Source of the DNA: a virus
Reading direction: 5' to 3' (one strand)
DNA: 42,561 nucleotides
IMG/VR virus record: IMGVR_UViG_3300019889_000024
Span: 1 to 42,561 of that record
A program made the position numbers and the translations under genes. This document shows, piece after piece, positions 21,942 to 29,594 of this stretch (positions within the stretch are counted from its first letter, which is position 1; every line of letters begins with the position of its first letter). A model generated the notes under the pieces. The model saw nothing but the letters and a program-made list of their open reading frames with translations, searched no databases and was not told the origin of the DNA.

Positions 21942-22277
21942 CTATGTACCGGCGTGTTTCGTTTCTGAGGAGGCTTCGTCGCGCTCGCGGATCCGTGCCT
22001 CGATGTAAGCCTCGATCTCAGACTCGACAAACCGAGGGGTATCGCCCCCGATTCTAACTGGACTTGGCAGCTCCTTCTTTTGGATGCGATCGTAGACCGC
22101 GCTCTTCTTCAGCGTCAGTCGACGTTCGACCTCGGATAGAGGGATGAGCCTGAGTGGAGATCTTTTGATGGCGCTCTCGAGTTCGGCCACCAACTCCTCG
22201 AGCCGGTCCAGGCGGTCTTGGAGGCTTGGCTCCGCGGCAACCTCGTGGTCCGGGCGGGTGGCAGATGCGGTGCGCAT
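21942..22277 (-). CDS. AlpA/excisionase-type DNA-binding protein, 111 aa
   Basis: The first 45 residues contain an Arg/Glu-rich coiled coil (LQDRLDRLEELVAELESAI). The rest follows the HTH_17/AlpA pattern: IPLSEVERRLTLKKSAVYDR, then IQKKELPSPVRIGGDTPRFV and a terminal helix ESEIEAYIEARIRERD. AlpA-like proteins serve as recombination directionality factors for P4-type integrases. Its position next to attP and int makes an excisionase role the best guess. Confidence 0.75.
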   Translation of the reverse strand: MRTASATRPDHEVAAEPSLQDRLDRLEELVAELESAIKRSPLRLIPLSEVERRLTLKKSAVYDRIQKKELPSPVRIGGDTPRFVESEIEAYIEARIRERDEASSETKHAGT

Positions 22278-22293
22278 CAGTTCGATCTCCTCA

Positions 22294-22764
22294 TCATGAG
22301 ATCTGTCGCAGCGAAAGGCCGCGCGTGCTCAAAACGGCAAGTATTTCAGTCAGCGACTTTTTGCCGAGGTTCGGGATTCTTCTCAGATCTGACTCGGTCC
22401 ATGCGAGTAGCGCCTCCACACTACAGATACGCTCGCAAAGCAAGCAATTCTCAGCGCGGACGGTCAGTTCAAGCGTGCTAATCGGTGTCTCTGGCACAGG
22501 CCCCGGCATCACAGAGCGTTTGCTCGATAATGTGTCGGCGAGCCGATTGATTGCATCAGTCAGTTTTTCTAGGTCGCTCATTGCGTCTCGGTCGAATTGT
22601 GCGTACTGCTTCTCCGCGTCCCCCCAATTCCTAACTGATGGGGACGAACCGTCGATGGCTTCGCGAGCCTCCAGCATCCGATTGAACAGCGGCCCGGCAC
22701 ATAACTCTGCGCTGGCCGCCCACGCATCGTAGGCGCGGACGAAGTCGTCGAGCGGATCGGTCAT
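22294..22764 (-). CDS. RNA polymerase alpha C-terminal-domain-like protein, 156 aa
   Basis: Residues 95-152 closely follow the alpha-CTD of bacterial RNA polymerase: LELTVRAENCLLCERICSVE, then LLAWTESDLRRIPNLGKKSL and TEILAVLSTRGLSL. The residues that contact UP-element DNA are kept: Arg103 (R265 in E. coli), Asn106 (N268), Gly134, Lys136, Ser137 and Glu140; Lys271 is replaced by Leu. The first 85 residues are a separate helical domain instead of the alpha N-terminal dimer domain. It may bind promoter DNA or compete with host alpha-CTD. It is part of the leftward early operon. Confidence 0.8.
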   Translation of the reverse strand: MTDPLDDFVRAYDAWAASAELCAGPLFNRMLEAREAIDGSSPSVRNWGDAEKQYAQFDRDAMSDLEKLTDAINRLADTLSSKRSVMPGPVPETPISTLELTVRAENCLLCERICSVEALLAWTESDLRRIPNLGKKSLTEILAVLSTRGLSLRQIS

Positions 22765-22770
22765 GGCGCC

Positions 22771-22968
22771 CTATGCTCCGTCGTCAATCTCGTCGGGAGA
22801 GGACTCGCGCGCCTTGCGCGTTACTCTTCTTCGAATGGACGCCGCGAGTCTGCGTAGGTGATTATTGCCTGGGTTGAGCCATTCCGCTTCGAGTTGATCG
22901 GCGCAGCGCTCCACGAGTTGCGCGCACGCCTCACGCTCTTGACTTCGGTGCATCTCCTCCTGGGTCAT
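22771..22968 (-). CDS. 65-aa charged helical protein, unknown
   Basis: ATG 22968 overlaps the stop of the upstream annealing-protein gene. The sequence (MTQEEMHRSQEREACAQLVE, then WLNPGNNHLRRLAASIRRRV) is strongly charged and helical. No family recognised; co-transcribed with the recombination genes. Confidence 0.6.
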   Translation of the reverse strand: MTQEEMHRSQEREACAQLVERCADQLEAEWLNPGNNHLRRLAASIRRRVTRKARESSPDEIDDGA

Positions 22969-23861
22969 GGCTTTTGCGCCGGGAGCTGCTCGCCGGGCTC
23001 CGTAGCCTTCGATTCCGGCGCCGCACCCTTTTGCGTGCTGGCCTCGGCCTTCGCGCGTAGCCGCTCGTTGAGGTCGGAGCTTTCCGCGGGGGCTTGCGGC
23101 ATGTCGAACCAGTCGCGCGGTGCGCTCATGCCGTCGCGCAGGCTGGCGTAGATTTTCTTGAGGCTCACGACCTGGGCCGGCTGGATGGTGTCGAGCCGAC
23201 GCTGGATGCGCTTCTCGATTTGTTCGCGGGTGACGCCGAAGGCGGCGAAGGCCTCGACCATCTTCTTCATCGCGTCGGGCGAGGTGTCGGCCGAGGTATT
23301 CAGCGTCTTCTCACATTGGAGGACGGCCGCCTCTACGATATCGCCCGGCACGACCGCGATGACGCAGGCGCGCTTGCGGCGGGCCCCCTGGTTGGCCACG
23401 GTCTCGTAAATGTCGCGCTCGTCGGTGAGCACGTAGCCACCCCCACTCTTCCGGTCGCGCCAGTGCTTCACGTGGAACGTCTTGGCGTCGCGAAAGTTGG
23501 TCTCCAGGTCCCAAGCGTAGGCGATGCACTCGGAGTAACCTTCGTGCCGGGAGAGTTCCTTAACCCCGCATTCGAGGTTGCCCCAGCGCCGGCCGATCGC
23601 TTCGGCCAAGCGGATGCTGGGCCCGGTGATCTCAGTGCCGCCGCGGCTGTAGGAGTAGAGCGCGCCCTCGGCGAGCTTGGGGCGCATGCAGTCCTGGAGG
23701 ATCATGTCCATCGCGCGAATGGTGTCACGGGGATTGGCCCGGGCCACGACCATGGCGGCCTGGATCTCGGCGACGGCGCGCTGCTGCTCAACGGCGACGA
23801 GGCCCTGGCCGGGGACCGGGGGGGTGAGGTTGGGGGCTGTCGCTGCTGTTCGTTCGTTCAT
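22965..23861 (-). CDS. Putative single-strand annealing recombinase, 298 aa
   Basis: The N-terminal 240 residues carry a conserved phage pattern: ARANPRDTIRAMDMILQDCM, SYSRGGTEITGPSIRLAEAI, RRWGNLECGVKELSRHEGYS, AYAWDLETN, FHVKHWRDRKSGG, RDIYETVANQGARRKRACVI, and VVPGDIVEAAVLQCEKTL. I associate this with RecT/Redbeta-like annealing proteins, which pair with a 5'-3' exonuclease. An exonuclease of RecE type lies two genes upstream in the same operon. The last 45 residues are a disordered Ala/Glu-rich tail. Family call from memory; function is supported by context. Confidence 0.65.
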   Translation of the reverse strand: MNERTAATAPNLTPPVPGQGLVAVEQQRAVAEIQAAMVVARANPRDTIRAMDMILQDCMRPKLAEGALYSYSRGGTEITGPSIRLAEAIGRRWGNLECGVKELSRHEGYSECIAYAWDLETNFRDAKTFHVKHWRDRKSGGGYVLTDERDIYETVANQGARRKRACVIAVVPGDIVEAAVLQCEKTLNTSADTSPDAMKKMVEAFAAFGVTREQIEKRIQRRLDTIQPAQVVSLKKIYASLRDGMSAPRDWFDMPQAPAESSDLNERLRAKAEASTQKGAAPESKATEPGEQLPAQKP

Positions 23862-24433
23862 GCTTCTATCCTCATTTCCGCTTTCAGTTCGCCTTTTTCT
23901 ATCGCTTCCATGACTTGTCCTAACCTTGAATGGAATTCATCACCTTCATCGAATGTCTCGTCCAGATTGCGAAGGACTTTGTCGGGGTCGATATTAAGCA
24001 TGAGCGCAACCAGTTTCCAAGGTTCGAGCGCAATTTGATCGCGTCGTACGATCGGGCCCCATTTATTCCAATCCGGCGTTCTATCCGACGCCTTCAGGAA
24101 GGCCAGGTGCCTGCGCACGCCATCCATAGCCTCTTCGTAACTATCGACGCGAATGAATTCATCCTTGTCCTTGTGCTTGTAACCGGCCCCGTTATAAAAC
24201 GGCGTAAATCTCCATCGTCCTTCCTCCCACACCGGGACCGCGCATATCCCAGGCCAAATCAGAGCATCGAGAAACTCTTTCGGGTAGCCGTCTGGAATAT
24301 CGGGCGGCGGGTGGGCTTTGCGCCTAGCCTCTAAGGTTGCCATCAACTCCTCGTCCTTGTTGATCACAGAGGTCAACACGCGATGCATTTCTAGTGGGTG
24401 TAGAGCGATGTCGCGGCGGCGACGCTTTTTCAT
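23858..24433 (-). CDS. 191-aa protein within the recombination operon
   Basis: Start at ATG 24433 (MKKRRRRDIALHPLEMHRVL) with GGGGGAATCGCA in front; the longer ORF upstream overlaps the exonuclease. Trp- and acidic-rich middle (ICAVPVWEEGRWRFTPFYNG), then a C-terminal helical part. Its stop overlaps the start of the annealing protein gene. No family recognised; lower GC than neighbours suggests a later insertion into the exo-bet pair. Confidence 0.6.
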   Translation of the reverse strand: MKKRRRRDIALHPLEMHRVLTSVINKDEELMATLEARRKAHPPPDIPDGYPKEFLDALIWPGICAVPVWEEGRWRFTPFYNGAGYKHKDKDEFIRVDSYEEAMDGVRRHLAFLKASDRTPDWNKWGPIVRRDQIALEPWKLVALMLNIDPDKVLRNLDETFDEGDEFHSRLGQVMEAIEKGELKAEMRIEA

Positions 24434-24459
24434 TGCGATTCCCCCATAATGAACCCCCC

Positions 24460-25431
24460 TCAACTGATCGGCACAAACTTCGCCCAGGCCGGCAGTTCTA
24501 GCGTCCGGATCTCTGCCGGGTAACTCGGCCAAGTGTTGCTGGCCAAGCATTCTTGATAGACGCGCAGCGCTTGCCGATAGCGGACCCGGCCGACGCGCAC
24601 ATCCTCGGCGGCCAGCTCGTAGCAGGCCACGGCGTAGGGCGGCTCGGGCTCGGCGCCGACGAAGATGAACTTGTCGTGGGGCTGCTTTACGGCGGCCATT
24701 CCGTCGAGGTAGAAAGCCGCCTGCAGGTGATAGGTGTAGTTCGCGCAGGCCCGAGCGAATACGCCCATGCTCGCGTCCTGGGCGGTCTTTAGGTCCACCA
24801 CCACGTTATGCGCGTGGTTCAAGAAGTCCGGACGCGCCCGGCAAGCGACGCCGGTTTCCTCATCGACCCAGGCGATCGAGACCTCGGCCTCGCCGTCGTC
24901 GGGGGCGAGTAGGATGGAGGCGTAAGGGTGCGCGCGGATCGCGTCCCGCACCGCCTCGATTGCATCCCATTCGTCGGGTTTGAGGAGCGTGCAGCCGGCC
25001 GCGGCCGCCGCGGCGCTCATCTCTTTTCCAGCCTTGGTACGCTTATCAAGGTCGTACGCGTTGGCGTAGCACTGAGAGAATCTATCGGGCTCCAGGATGG
25101 CGGCGTGAACCGCAGCACCGAAAGCCATGGCCGCGGTCCGCTTGCGCGGCTGTTCCAGCGCGGCGCGATAGTGCGCGGGGCTGCGAGCGAGGCTGTCGAG
25201 CTGGTGTTTGCTGACGTTCGGCCAGGCCAAGTAGTCATCGAACGGGACGCCAGGATAGACGCCGGGGGGCTGGGGAGGGGTGCCAATGGCGGCTAAGTCG
25301 AGAGGGTTACCACAAACACCTCGCCCTGTGTCGCCGGGCACCCCGTTTAACTCGCCTCTCGTGTCATGACTTTCGATGTTGCGCAAGGCCTCGGTGATGC
25401 CCTTGGCGTCGGCGTGGCGGGGGGCGCTCAT
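24460..25431 (-). CDS. RecE-like PD-(D/E)XK exonuclease, 323 aa
   Basis: Expected to resect double-stranded ends for the annealing protein. From residue 60 it follows the RecE C-terminal / DUF3799 family: GVYPGVPFDDYLAWPNVSKH, RTAAMAFGAAVHAAILEPDR, and the nuclease core EVSIAWVDEETGVACRARPD, VVDLKTAQDAS (Asp and Lys of the active site), then YTYHLQAAFYLDG. ATG 25431 overlaps the upstream stop (ATGA), fixing the start. The first 20 or so residues (ADAKGITEALRNIES) are not family sequence; they derive from a 44-bp duplication of the neighbouring 403-aa gene. Confidence 0.85.
   Translation of the reverse strand: MSAPRHADAKGITEALRNIESHDTRGELNGVPGDTGRGVCGNPLDLAAIGTPPQPPGVYPGVPFDDYLAWPNVSKHQLDSLARSPAHYRAALEQPRKRTAAMAFGAAVHAAILEPDRFSQCYANAYDLDKRTKAGKEMSAAAAAAGCTLLKPDEWDAIEAVRDAIRAHPYASILLAPDDGEAEVSIAWVDEETGVACRARPDFLNHAHNVVVDLKTAQDASMGVFARACANYTYHLQAAFYLDGMAAVKQPHDKFIFVGAEPEPPYAVACYELAAEDVRVGRVRYRQALRVYQECLASNTWPSYPAEIRTLELPAWAKFVPIS
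25372..25415. repeat. 44-bp duplication, copy 1 (exonuclease N-terminus)
   Basis: Matches 26702-26745 at 43 of 44 bases, same orientation. Here it encodes DADAKGITEALRNIES-type residues at the start of the exonuclease. In the other copy it encodes DADAKRITEALRNIED inside the DUF1351-like protein, where the sequence fits its surroundings. The donor is therefore probably 26702-26745. Confidence 0.85.
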
Positions 25432-25793
25432 GGTTCAGGTTCCCTTTCTAACTGTTCCAGCGCGGCCCGTAGTAACTTCGCAGCCTCGGCGATAATCGCA
25501 TCGATCTGCATATTAAAAGCGGCGTCGAATTCCTCCTTACTGGCGCCTTCGCCCGGTAATTCGGGTACGCCCTCCGGGTCCCTGCTGAGGCCGATAATAA
25601 CCAGGCCATCACACCACTCACGGGGGTCGTCGACGGTCTGTCCTATCCGATGCACTTGGTAAAGGTCTTCCGGGATCACGAGAGGGTCCACCCCCGCCTC
25701 AGGGTTGAGCCCCATCCCTTCGTACATACCCGCGCCCGAGCGCTTCAAGGTGATGAAGCGCCAATGCTCGCCGTTGGGCGCGATCACGGCCAC
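25428..25793 (-). CDS. 121-aa protein, unknown, recombination operon
   Basis: GTG at 25793 overlaps the end of the upstream gene by 10 bases. The protein has a beta-like N-terminal half (GEHWRFITLKRSGAGMYEGM) and a helical C-terminal half (AFNMQIDAIIAEAAKLLRAA) ending in acidic residues. Not recognised. The ATGA overlap with the exonuclease shows coupling. Confidence 0.65.
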   Translation of the reverse strand: MAVIAPNGEHWRFITLKRSGAGMYEGMGLNPEAGVDPLVIPEDLYQVHRIGQTVDDPREWCDGLVIIGLSRDPEGVPELPGEGASKEEFDAAFNMQIDAIIAEAAKLLRAALEQLEREPEP

Positions 25794-26995
25794 TCCGGCG
25801 CTTCTTCAACGAAATCCGCGCCACGCATTAGCAGCGGGATATCCGGCCACTCGGCCTCGTCGAACACCAGCTCGCCATTCTTGGCGAAGGTCAGGCCTAC
25901 CCGTTTCGCCGTGAATACCCGGCAATGGTAATGGCCACCGCGCTTTTCGAACCGGACGCGCATGACGGTCGCGCCGGCGGGGAATAGAAAGCCCGCGGCC
26001 TGAACCTGGGAGACCTGCGGTTCGGAGGGTTCGAATGGTTCCGAGGGGTCGAGCAGTACAGAGGGTTCGGGCGGTTCTGGGGCTTCGGATGGTTCCCACG
26101 GTACGCCCAGCCTTTCCCGGGCCAAGGCATGCTCAGCCGCTATCCGCGCGCGCTCTTCGGCAACTTCCCGCTCGATCCTTGCGTGTTCGACCCGCTGCCT
26201 GTCCAGCTCGGCGCGTGCCTCTGCGGCCCTGCGCTCTGCCTCGGCGCGCTCTGTCGCTTGTTCTTTTGCCCATCGCTCTCGCTCCGCGGCGGCTTCGCGG
26301 ACGGCCTGCTGTCGCAGGGCTTCTACCCGCTCGCGCTCTTCCCGGAGGCGTTTCTCCGCCACGGCTTGTCGTTCGCACTGTGCAGCCTGTTCGGCCTCCC
26401 ATTCAACTCTAGTGGCCAGCATCTCCCGGAGTTTGTCCAGCGCCCGCATCTTCGCGCTGGCGGCCTCCGCGGCGTAGTGGGGAGGGACCTCGGGTGTCGA
26501 TGGAACACCCGTCTGTTCGTATCCGGTGATCGCCTCTCGGATCTCGTCCGCGGTCGACCCAAGACACGATAGGGGCCACGCATTGATGCTCTCGACCATG
26601 TGCCGGAGCTTCGCCTGCTTCTCCATGTCGGCCCGACGCTTCGCCTCCCGGCGCGTCTCGGCGGCCTCTTCCTCGGCCTTCATCTGCGCATCGAGGGGGT
26701 CTTCGATGTTGCGCAAGGCCTCGGTGATGCGCTTGGCGTCGGCGTCGATGAGCCTGCATCGCTCCAGGGCCGGCGCCTTGATCTCTTGGCGCTTGGCCTC
26801 GAGCGAAGTTCGGCAGGTCCGGATCTCGGCGCGCGCAGCGCGGCAGGCCTGCATCCCCTGGGTCGTCGTGACGTCGTGAACGACGCCGGCATGGCGGGTG
26901 TAAAGGTCGTGCAAGGCCGCGGCGATCGGGCGGTACTCGGCGATATCGGTGGTGACCGCGGGCTCAGGGGTCTCGATCGGGTTGGGTTGGCTCAT
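25784..26995 (-). CDS. DUF1351-like coiled-coil protein, 403 aa
   Basis: First gene of the leftward early operon, with ATG almost at the predicted transcription start. Residues 20-110 resemble DUF1351-type phage proteins that accompany recombination genes (AARAEIRTCRTSLEAKRQEI, LIDADAKRITEALRNIEDPL). Residues 190-295 form a long charged coiled coil (RREAKRRADMEKQAK and onward). A Pro/Glu/Ser repeat region (PEPPEPSVLLDPSEPFEPSE) links to a C-terminal 75-residue domain (VRFEKRGGHYHCRVFTAKRV) that looks like a separate small phage protein fused on. DNA-binding or scaffolding role inferred. Confidence 0.7.
   Translation of the reverse strand: MSQPNPIETPEPAVTTDIAEYRPIAAALHDLYTRHAGVVHDVTTTQGMQACRAARAEIRTCRTSLEAKRQEIKAPALERCRLIDADAKRITEALRNIEDPLDAQMKAEEEAAETRREAKRRADMEKQAKLRHMVESINAWPLSCLGSTADEIREAITGYEQTGVPSTPEVPPHYAAEAASAKMRALDKLREMLATRVEWEAEQAAQCERQAVAEKRLREERERVEALRQQAVREAAAERERWAKEQATERAEAERRAAEARAELDRQRVEHARIEREVAEERARIAAEHALARERLGVPWEPSEAPEPPEPSVLLDPSEPFEPSEPQVSQVQAAGFLFPAGATVMRVRFEKRGGHYHCRVFTAKRVGLTFAKNGELVFDEAEWPDIPLLMRGADFVEEAPEWP
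26702..26745. repeat. 44-bp duplication, copy 2 (inside 403-aa gene)
   Basis: Likely the original copy of the repeat also found at 25372-25415. It lies within the conserved N-terminal domain of the 403-residue protein, in frame with its neighbours. Confidence 0.85.
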
Positions 26996-27001
26996 ATAGC
27001 T

Positions 27002-27030
27002 ATGCTACGGCGCGTAGCCGCGGAAGTCAA
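27002..27030 (-). promoter_or_regulatory. Left early promoter with operator (PL)
   Basis: On the - strand TTGACT (27025-27030), a 17-base spacer and TAGCAT (27002-27007) end four bases before the ATG at 26995, so the mRNA should be leaderless or nearly so. The palindrome GCTACG-CGC-CGTAGC (27004-27018) fills the downstream spacer and overlaps the first four bases of the -10. ATCGTATCC (27036-27044) lies 5 bases upstream of the -35. Confidence 0.8.
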
Positions 27031-27097
27031 TACGTATCGTATCCGCCGTGCCCAGCTTTGGGACACGTGGGTGGCAAAGGATAAGGGAATCTGGGCC

Positions 27098-27577
27098 TTA
27101 CATGCTTTGGCGGCGGTCCCGGTTGTCCTGTCGTCGATCCCGGACCTCCCGCCTCGACCAACGCCGTTGATCCGAACCCAAGGCAGACGAGCGCATGACG
27201 TTGTTCGGGAGCAATCCGTTCTCCGTTTCCGGTGCCTCCTGCCAACCGCCGTCTTGAAACTCATGAGCAATCGCTAGAAGGAGCCTCTGACGCCGAGGGG
27301 ATAATGACTGAACGATGCGCAGGAGCCGGGCGGTAAGGGGTTCGATGCCTGGAGCTGGCTCCATCCGCTCAGTGGCGCCCTTGTCCAGCAGCTCCTCCGG
27401 CTCGACTCCCAAGTATCGAGCCAGGGCATAGAACTGCGACAGGCTCATGCCGCGAAGACCGGTAAGTTTGTGGCCCACGGCCGCACGGGTCTTCACGCCA
27501 AGAATCGGTACTAGGTTTTCCTGCGTGAGACCCTTCTGCTTCATCAAGGACCTGATTTTCTTCCTATCTATCAGCAT
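27098..27577 (-). CDS. XRE-type repressor (CI-like), 159 aa
   Basis: Start at ATG 27577 (MLIDRKKIRSLMKQKGLTQE). Residues 6-62 form an XRE helix-turn-helix (MKQKGLTQENLVPILGVKTR, then KLTGLRGMSLSQFYALARYL, GVEPEELLDKG). The remaining 90 residues include a helical stretch (LTARLLRIVQSLSPRRQRLL) and an Arg-rich tail. There is no LexA-type peptidase domain, so induction would not follow RecA cleavage of this protein. It lies between the two operator-bearing early promoters and is transcribed leftward, the classical immunity arrangement. Confidence 0.8.
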   Translation of the reverse strand: MLIDRKKIRSLMKQKGLTQENLVPILGVKTRAAVGHKLTGLRGMSLSQFYALARYLGVEPEELLDKGATERMEPAPGIEPLTARLLRIVQSLSPRRQRLLLAIAHEFQDGGWQEAPETENGLLPNNVMRSSALGSDQRRWSRREVRDRRQDNRDRRQSM

Positions 27578-27607
27578 GTTTTGAGCTCTCGTTGCCAATC
27601 TACATAT

Positions 27608-27622
27608 GATACACAAAGTATC
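27608..27622. promoter_or_regulatory. GATAC-N5-GTATC palindrome in the immunity region
   Basis: A perfect 5+5 palindrome about 30-45 bases upstream of the repressor ATG. Its right arm overlaps the motif ATCGTAACC (27620-27628), a near copy of the ATCGTATCC found beside both early promoters (27036-27044 and 27644-27652). It is a candidate site for repressor autoregulation or the Cro-like protein. Confidence 0.55.
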
Positions 27623-27657
27623 GTAACCAGGCAAGGTCCACAAATCGTATCCAGGCC

Positions 27658-27686
27658 TTGCACTTTCTAGCTACGCCTCGTAGCAT
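27658..27686 (+). promoter_or_regulatory. Right early promoter with operator (PR)
   Basis: TTGCAC (27658-27663), a 17-base spacer and TAGCAT (27681-27686). The transcription start would fall on or next to the A of the ATG at 27693, predicting a leaderless mRNA. GCTACG-CCT-CGTAGC (27670-27684) overlaps the -10 by four bases, exactly as in PL. ATCGTATCC (27644-27652) again ends 5 bases before the -35. Confidence 0.8.
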
Positions 27687-27692
27687 TGACGT

Positions 27693-27950
27693 ATGGTGGA
27701 CGTGAAGCCGAAGAGGAACGTGATCCCAGAGGCACTCGTACGGTGGGTCGACAAGAACGGTGGTGCCGAAGCACGGCGTCGGTTGGCTGCCGCTCTCGAT
27801 TGTTCGGAGGTGGCCGTCAGGAGTTACTGCAATGGGATACGGCGGGTCCCGCCCGAGAGGTGCCCCGACATCGAAAAAGAGACAGGTGGCGAGGTCACAT
27901 GCGAGAAGTTGCGGCCTGATGTGTTCCGCACGCCGCGCAAAGCCGCATGA
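27693..27950 (+). CDS. YdaS/Cro-like DNA-binding protein, 85 aa
   Basis: The sequence follows the YdaS / Cro family: LVRWVDKNGGAEARRRLAAA, LDCSEVAVRSYCNGIRRVPP, then the closing CPDIEKETGGEVTCEKLRPD motif that is typical of these small helix-turn-helix regulators. It is divergent from the repressor gene and first in the rightward operon, the position of lambda cro. ATG 27693 is predicted to be leaderless. GTG at 27720, with AGAGGAAC directly upstream, is an alternative start that would remove nine residues. Confidence 0.85.
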   Translation: MVDVKPKRNVIPEALVRWVDKNGGAEARRRLAAALDCSEVAVRSYCNGIRRVPPERCPDIEKETGGEVTCEKLRPDVFRTPRKAA

Positions 27951-28420
27951 CGCGCGGCGCGTGACGGTGTTACCAACGGAGGACCGCAAGGGGAATGCGG
28001 TTCTGACAGAAAGATAGGAGGTAGCGGGCCGGCCTGGCATGACCGACCCGCTGCCATCGGTCCCGAGGGAGGACGACGATGGGTGGGGATAGCATACCGT
28101 GATCGGCGCGCTCGCATCGCAAGGGCCGCGCCGGCATCCGTGCCAGCCGGGAGGGGGACCATGCCCTCGTTTCGACCAACGGCGCGGCGTTGGGGAACCA
28201 CGCACCAACCGATCCACATCCAATGGCCGGCCCTCGGGCTACTTGGCGTAGCGCGTGCGCTGTGCCGGCCCCGAGACCGCCGGCCACCAATTTGCCGCCG
28301 GCGGCAAAAAGGTTCTCATTGGACCGGCCCCTTATTCTCCCCGGTCCATCCTTGCCCGAAGTGTGTTTCCGCCGCTCCCGCGGCGGAGCCTTCGGGCTTT
28401 CTTATTCCGGGTAGGCCGGA
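27951..28420 (+). other. 470-bp region with only tiny ORFs and hairpins
   Basis: Contains short overlapping ORFs: 27961-28017 (MTVLPTEDRKGNAVLTER) and 28039-28092, and an ATG at 28161 with a strong GGGAGGGGG in front whose frame runs into structured DNA. None is convincing as a conserved protein. An inverted repeat GGACCGG/CCGGTCC (28321-28347) and a terminator-like hairpin (28354-28405) lie at its right end. In lambda the corresponding place holds tR1 and cII/nut sites. Confidence 0.45.
28354..28405 (+). terminator. Terminator-like nested hairpin
   Basis: GCCCGAAG pairs with CTTCGGGC across an inner hairpin CCGCCGC-TCCC-GCGGCGG, followed by TTTCTTATT. It sits between the cro-like gene and the replication genes, as lambda tR1 does. 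An antitermination factor would be needed for the downstream genes, but none is recognised in the window. Confidence 0.6.
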
Positions 28421-28753
28421 GTGATTGACGCGACGGTCAAGCAAACCATCGATGGCGTAGCTGCCGAGTTGAAAAGGATACGGCGGGACCGGGAGATGGT
28501 TATGCGGCAGCGCGAGGAATTGCAGGCCGGGCCGAGCAGCAAGTCTGACTTGCTGAAATTGCTGGACGATATGCGCCGTGCTGTTGAGGTGAGCGACTTC
28601 AGCAGGCTCGAACCGATGAGGGCGATGGATCAACGCATCATTGAGCTTGACGAGCAAGAGCAGGAACTTTTCGAGCAGGCCGAAGCAAATGGGTTGAGGA
28701 TGGTCTGGGGCAGGACGAGGCGGTTGGAAATGGAAGCTATCGACGCGGCATGA
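28421..28753 (+). CDS. Coiled-coil protein, 110 aa, unknown
   Basis: GTG start at 28421 (MIDATVKQTIDGVAAELKRI). The protein is almost wholly helical and charged (RRDREMVMRQREELQAGPSS, RIIELDEQEQELFEQAEANG). No recognised domain. It overlaps the ParB-like gene by four bases, so the two are likely partners in expression. Confidence 0.65.
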   Translation: MIDATVKQTIDGVAAELKRIRRDREMVMRQREELQAGPSSKSDLLKLLDDMRRAVEVSDFSRLEPMRAMDQRIIELDEQEQELFEQAEANGLRMVWGRTRRLEMEAIDAA

Positions 28754-29592
28754 AACGCGAAACGCCCGATATCTTCACCCTGCCGGTACACCCGGCGGCT
28801 GACGTGTTTCCGATGCTGCCGGAGGATGAGCTGGAGGAGCTCGCCGAAAGCATCAAGACCCAAGGGCTGCTGAACTCGATCGTGGTGCAGTCCATTGACG
28901 GCAAGCTCGTTCTGGTCGATGGGCGGAACCGAAGGGAGGCGTGTCGGCGGGCCGGGGTAGAGCCAACCTATACGCTTCTGGACGGGCAGGATGCGACGGC
29001 TTACGTCCTTTCGAGCAACATCAACCGCCGCCACATGACCAAAGGGCAGCGGGCCATGGCGACGGCGATGATTTACCCGGACACCCATCAAGGGAAACGC
29101 ACTTCGGAAAAGATTTCTGAAGTCTCTTCGCGATACGTGAACATGGCCCGCACCGTTCTCCAACACACCCCCGACAACGCTCCATTGGTGCTCACCGGCG
29201 TAATGTCCTTAGACGCCGCCTACAAGCACGCCCACAACGTCAAGCTCTCTGCCGAGGGAGAAGAAGGCGTGATGCAGTCGCTCCGCGCCCAGGCTCCAGA
29301 CCTGGCCGATCAGGTGGTCGAGGGGACGCTGAGCTTGGAGGAAGCGGCTGCGGCCCTTCAGGCGCGCCGGGAAAAAGAGATCACCAACCGCCGCGGGACT
29401 TGGCTCGTGCTCAACTCCGGGTTGAGCTTCGCCTCTGCCTACGGCAATCGGCCGTTTCCTGACATGTCCGGTCATTGGGATGAGTTCAGCGGCACAACTG
29501 GAAATAAACGCTTCGATGTCCTTGCCGCATTCGAGCGGCTTGAACGCAACTGGCCAAGCATATTGGCGTCTATCAGAAACAGCGAGGACTGA
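28750..29592 (+). CDS. ParB-like nuclease-domain protein, 280 aa
   Basis: Residues 8-100 form a ParB N-terminal domain: MLPEDELEELAESIKTQGLL, NSIVVQSIDGKLVLVDGRNR (the DGRNRREA motif), and STNINRRHMTKGQRA-like sequence. It continues with a KorB/HTH-like part and a C-terminal region with WLVLNSGLSFASAYGNRPFP. Phage ParB-type proteins act in replication or partitioning or as CTP-binding regulators. There is no ParA beside it, so plasmid-type partitioning is unlikely. Start fixed by ATGA overlap. Confidence 0.8.
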   Translation: MKRETPDIFTLPVHPAADVFPMLPEDELEELAESIKTQGLLNSIVVQSIDGKLVLVDGRNRREACRRAGVEPTYTLLDGQDATAYVLSSNINRRHMTKGQRAMATAMIYPDTHQGKRTSEKISEVSSRYVNMARTVLQHTPDNAPLVLTGVMSLDAAYKHAHNVKLSAEGEEGVMQSLRAQAPDLADQVVEGTLSLEEAAAALQARREKEITNRRGTWLVLNSGLSFASAYGNRPFPDMSGHWDEFSGTTGNKRFDVLAAFERLERNWPSILASIRNSED

Positions 29593-29594
29593 TC

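Noticed and set aside
28083-28424. 113-aa forward ORF with strong ribosome-binding site at 28161
   Set aside because: Runs through two hairpins including a terminator-like one and has no conserved-looking domain; left as possible in the intergenic note.
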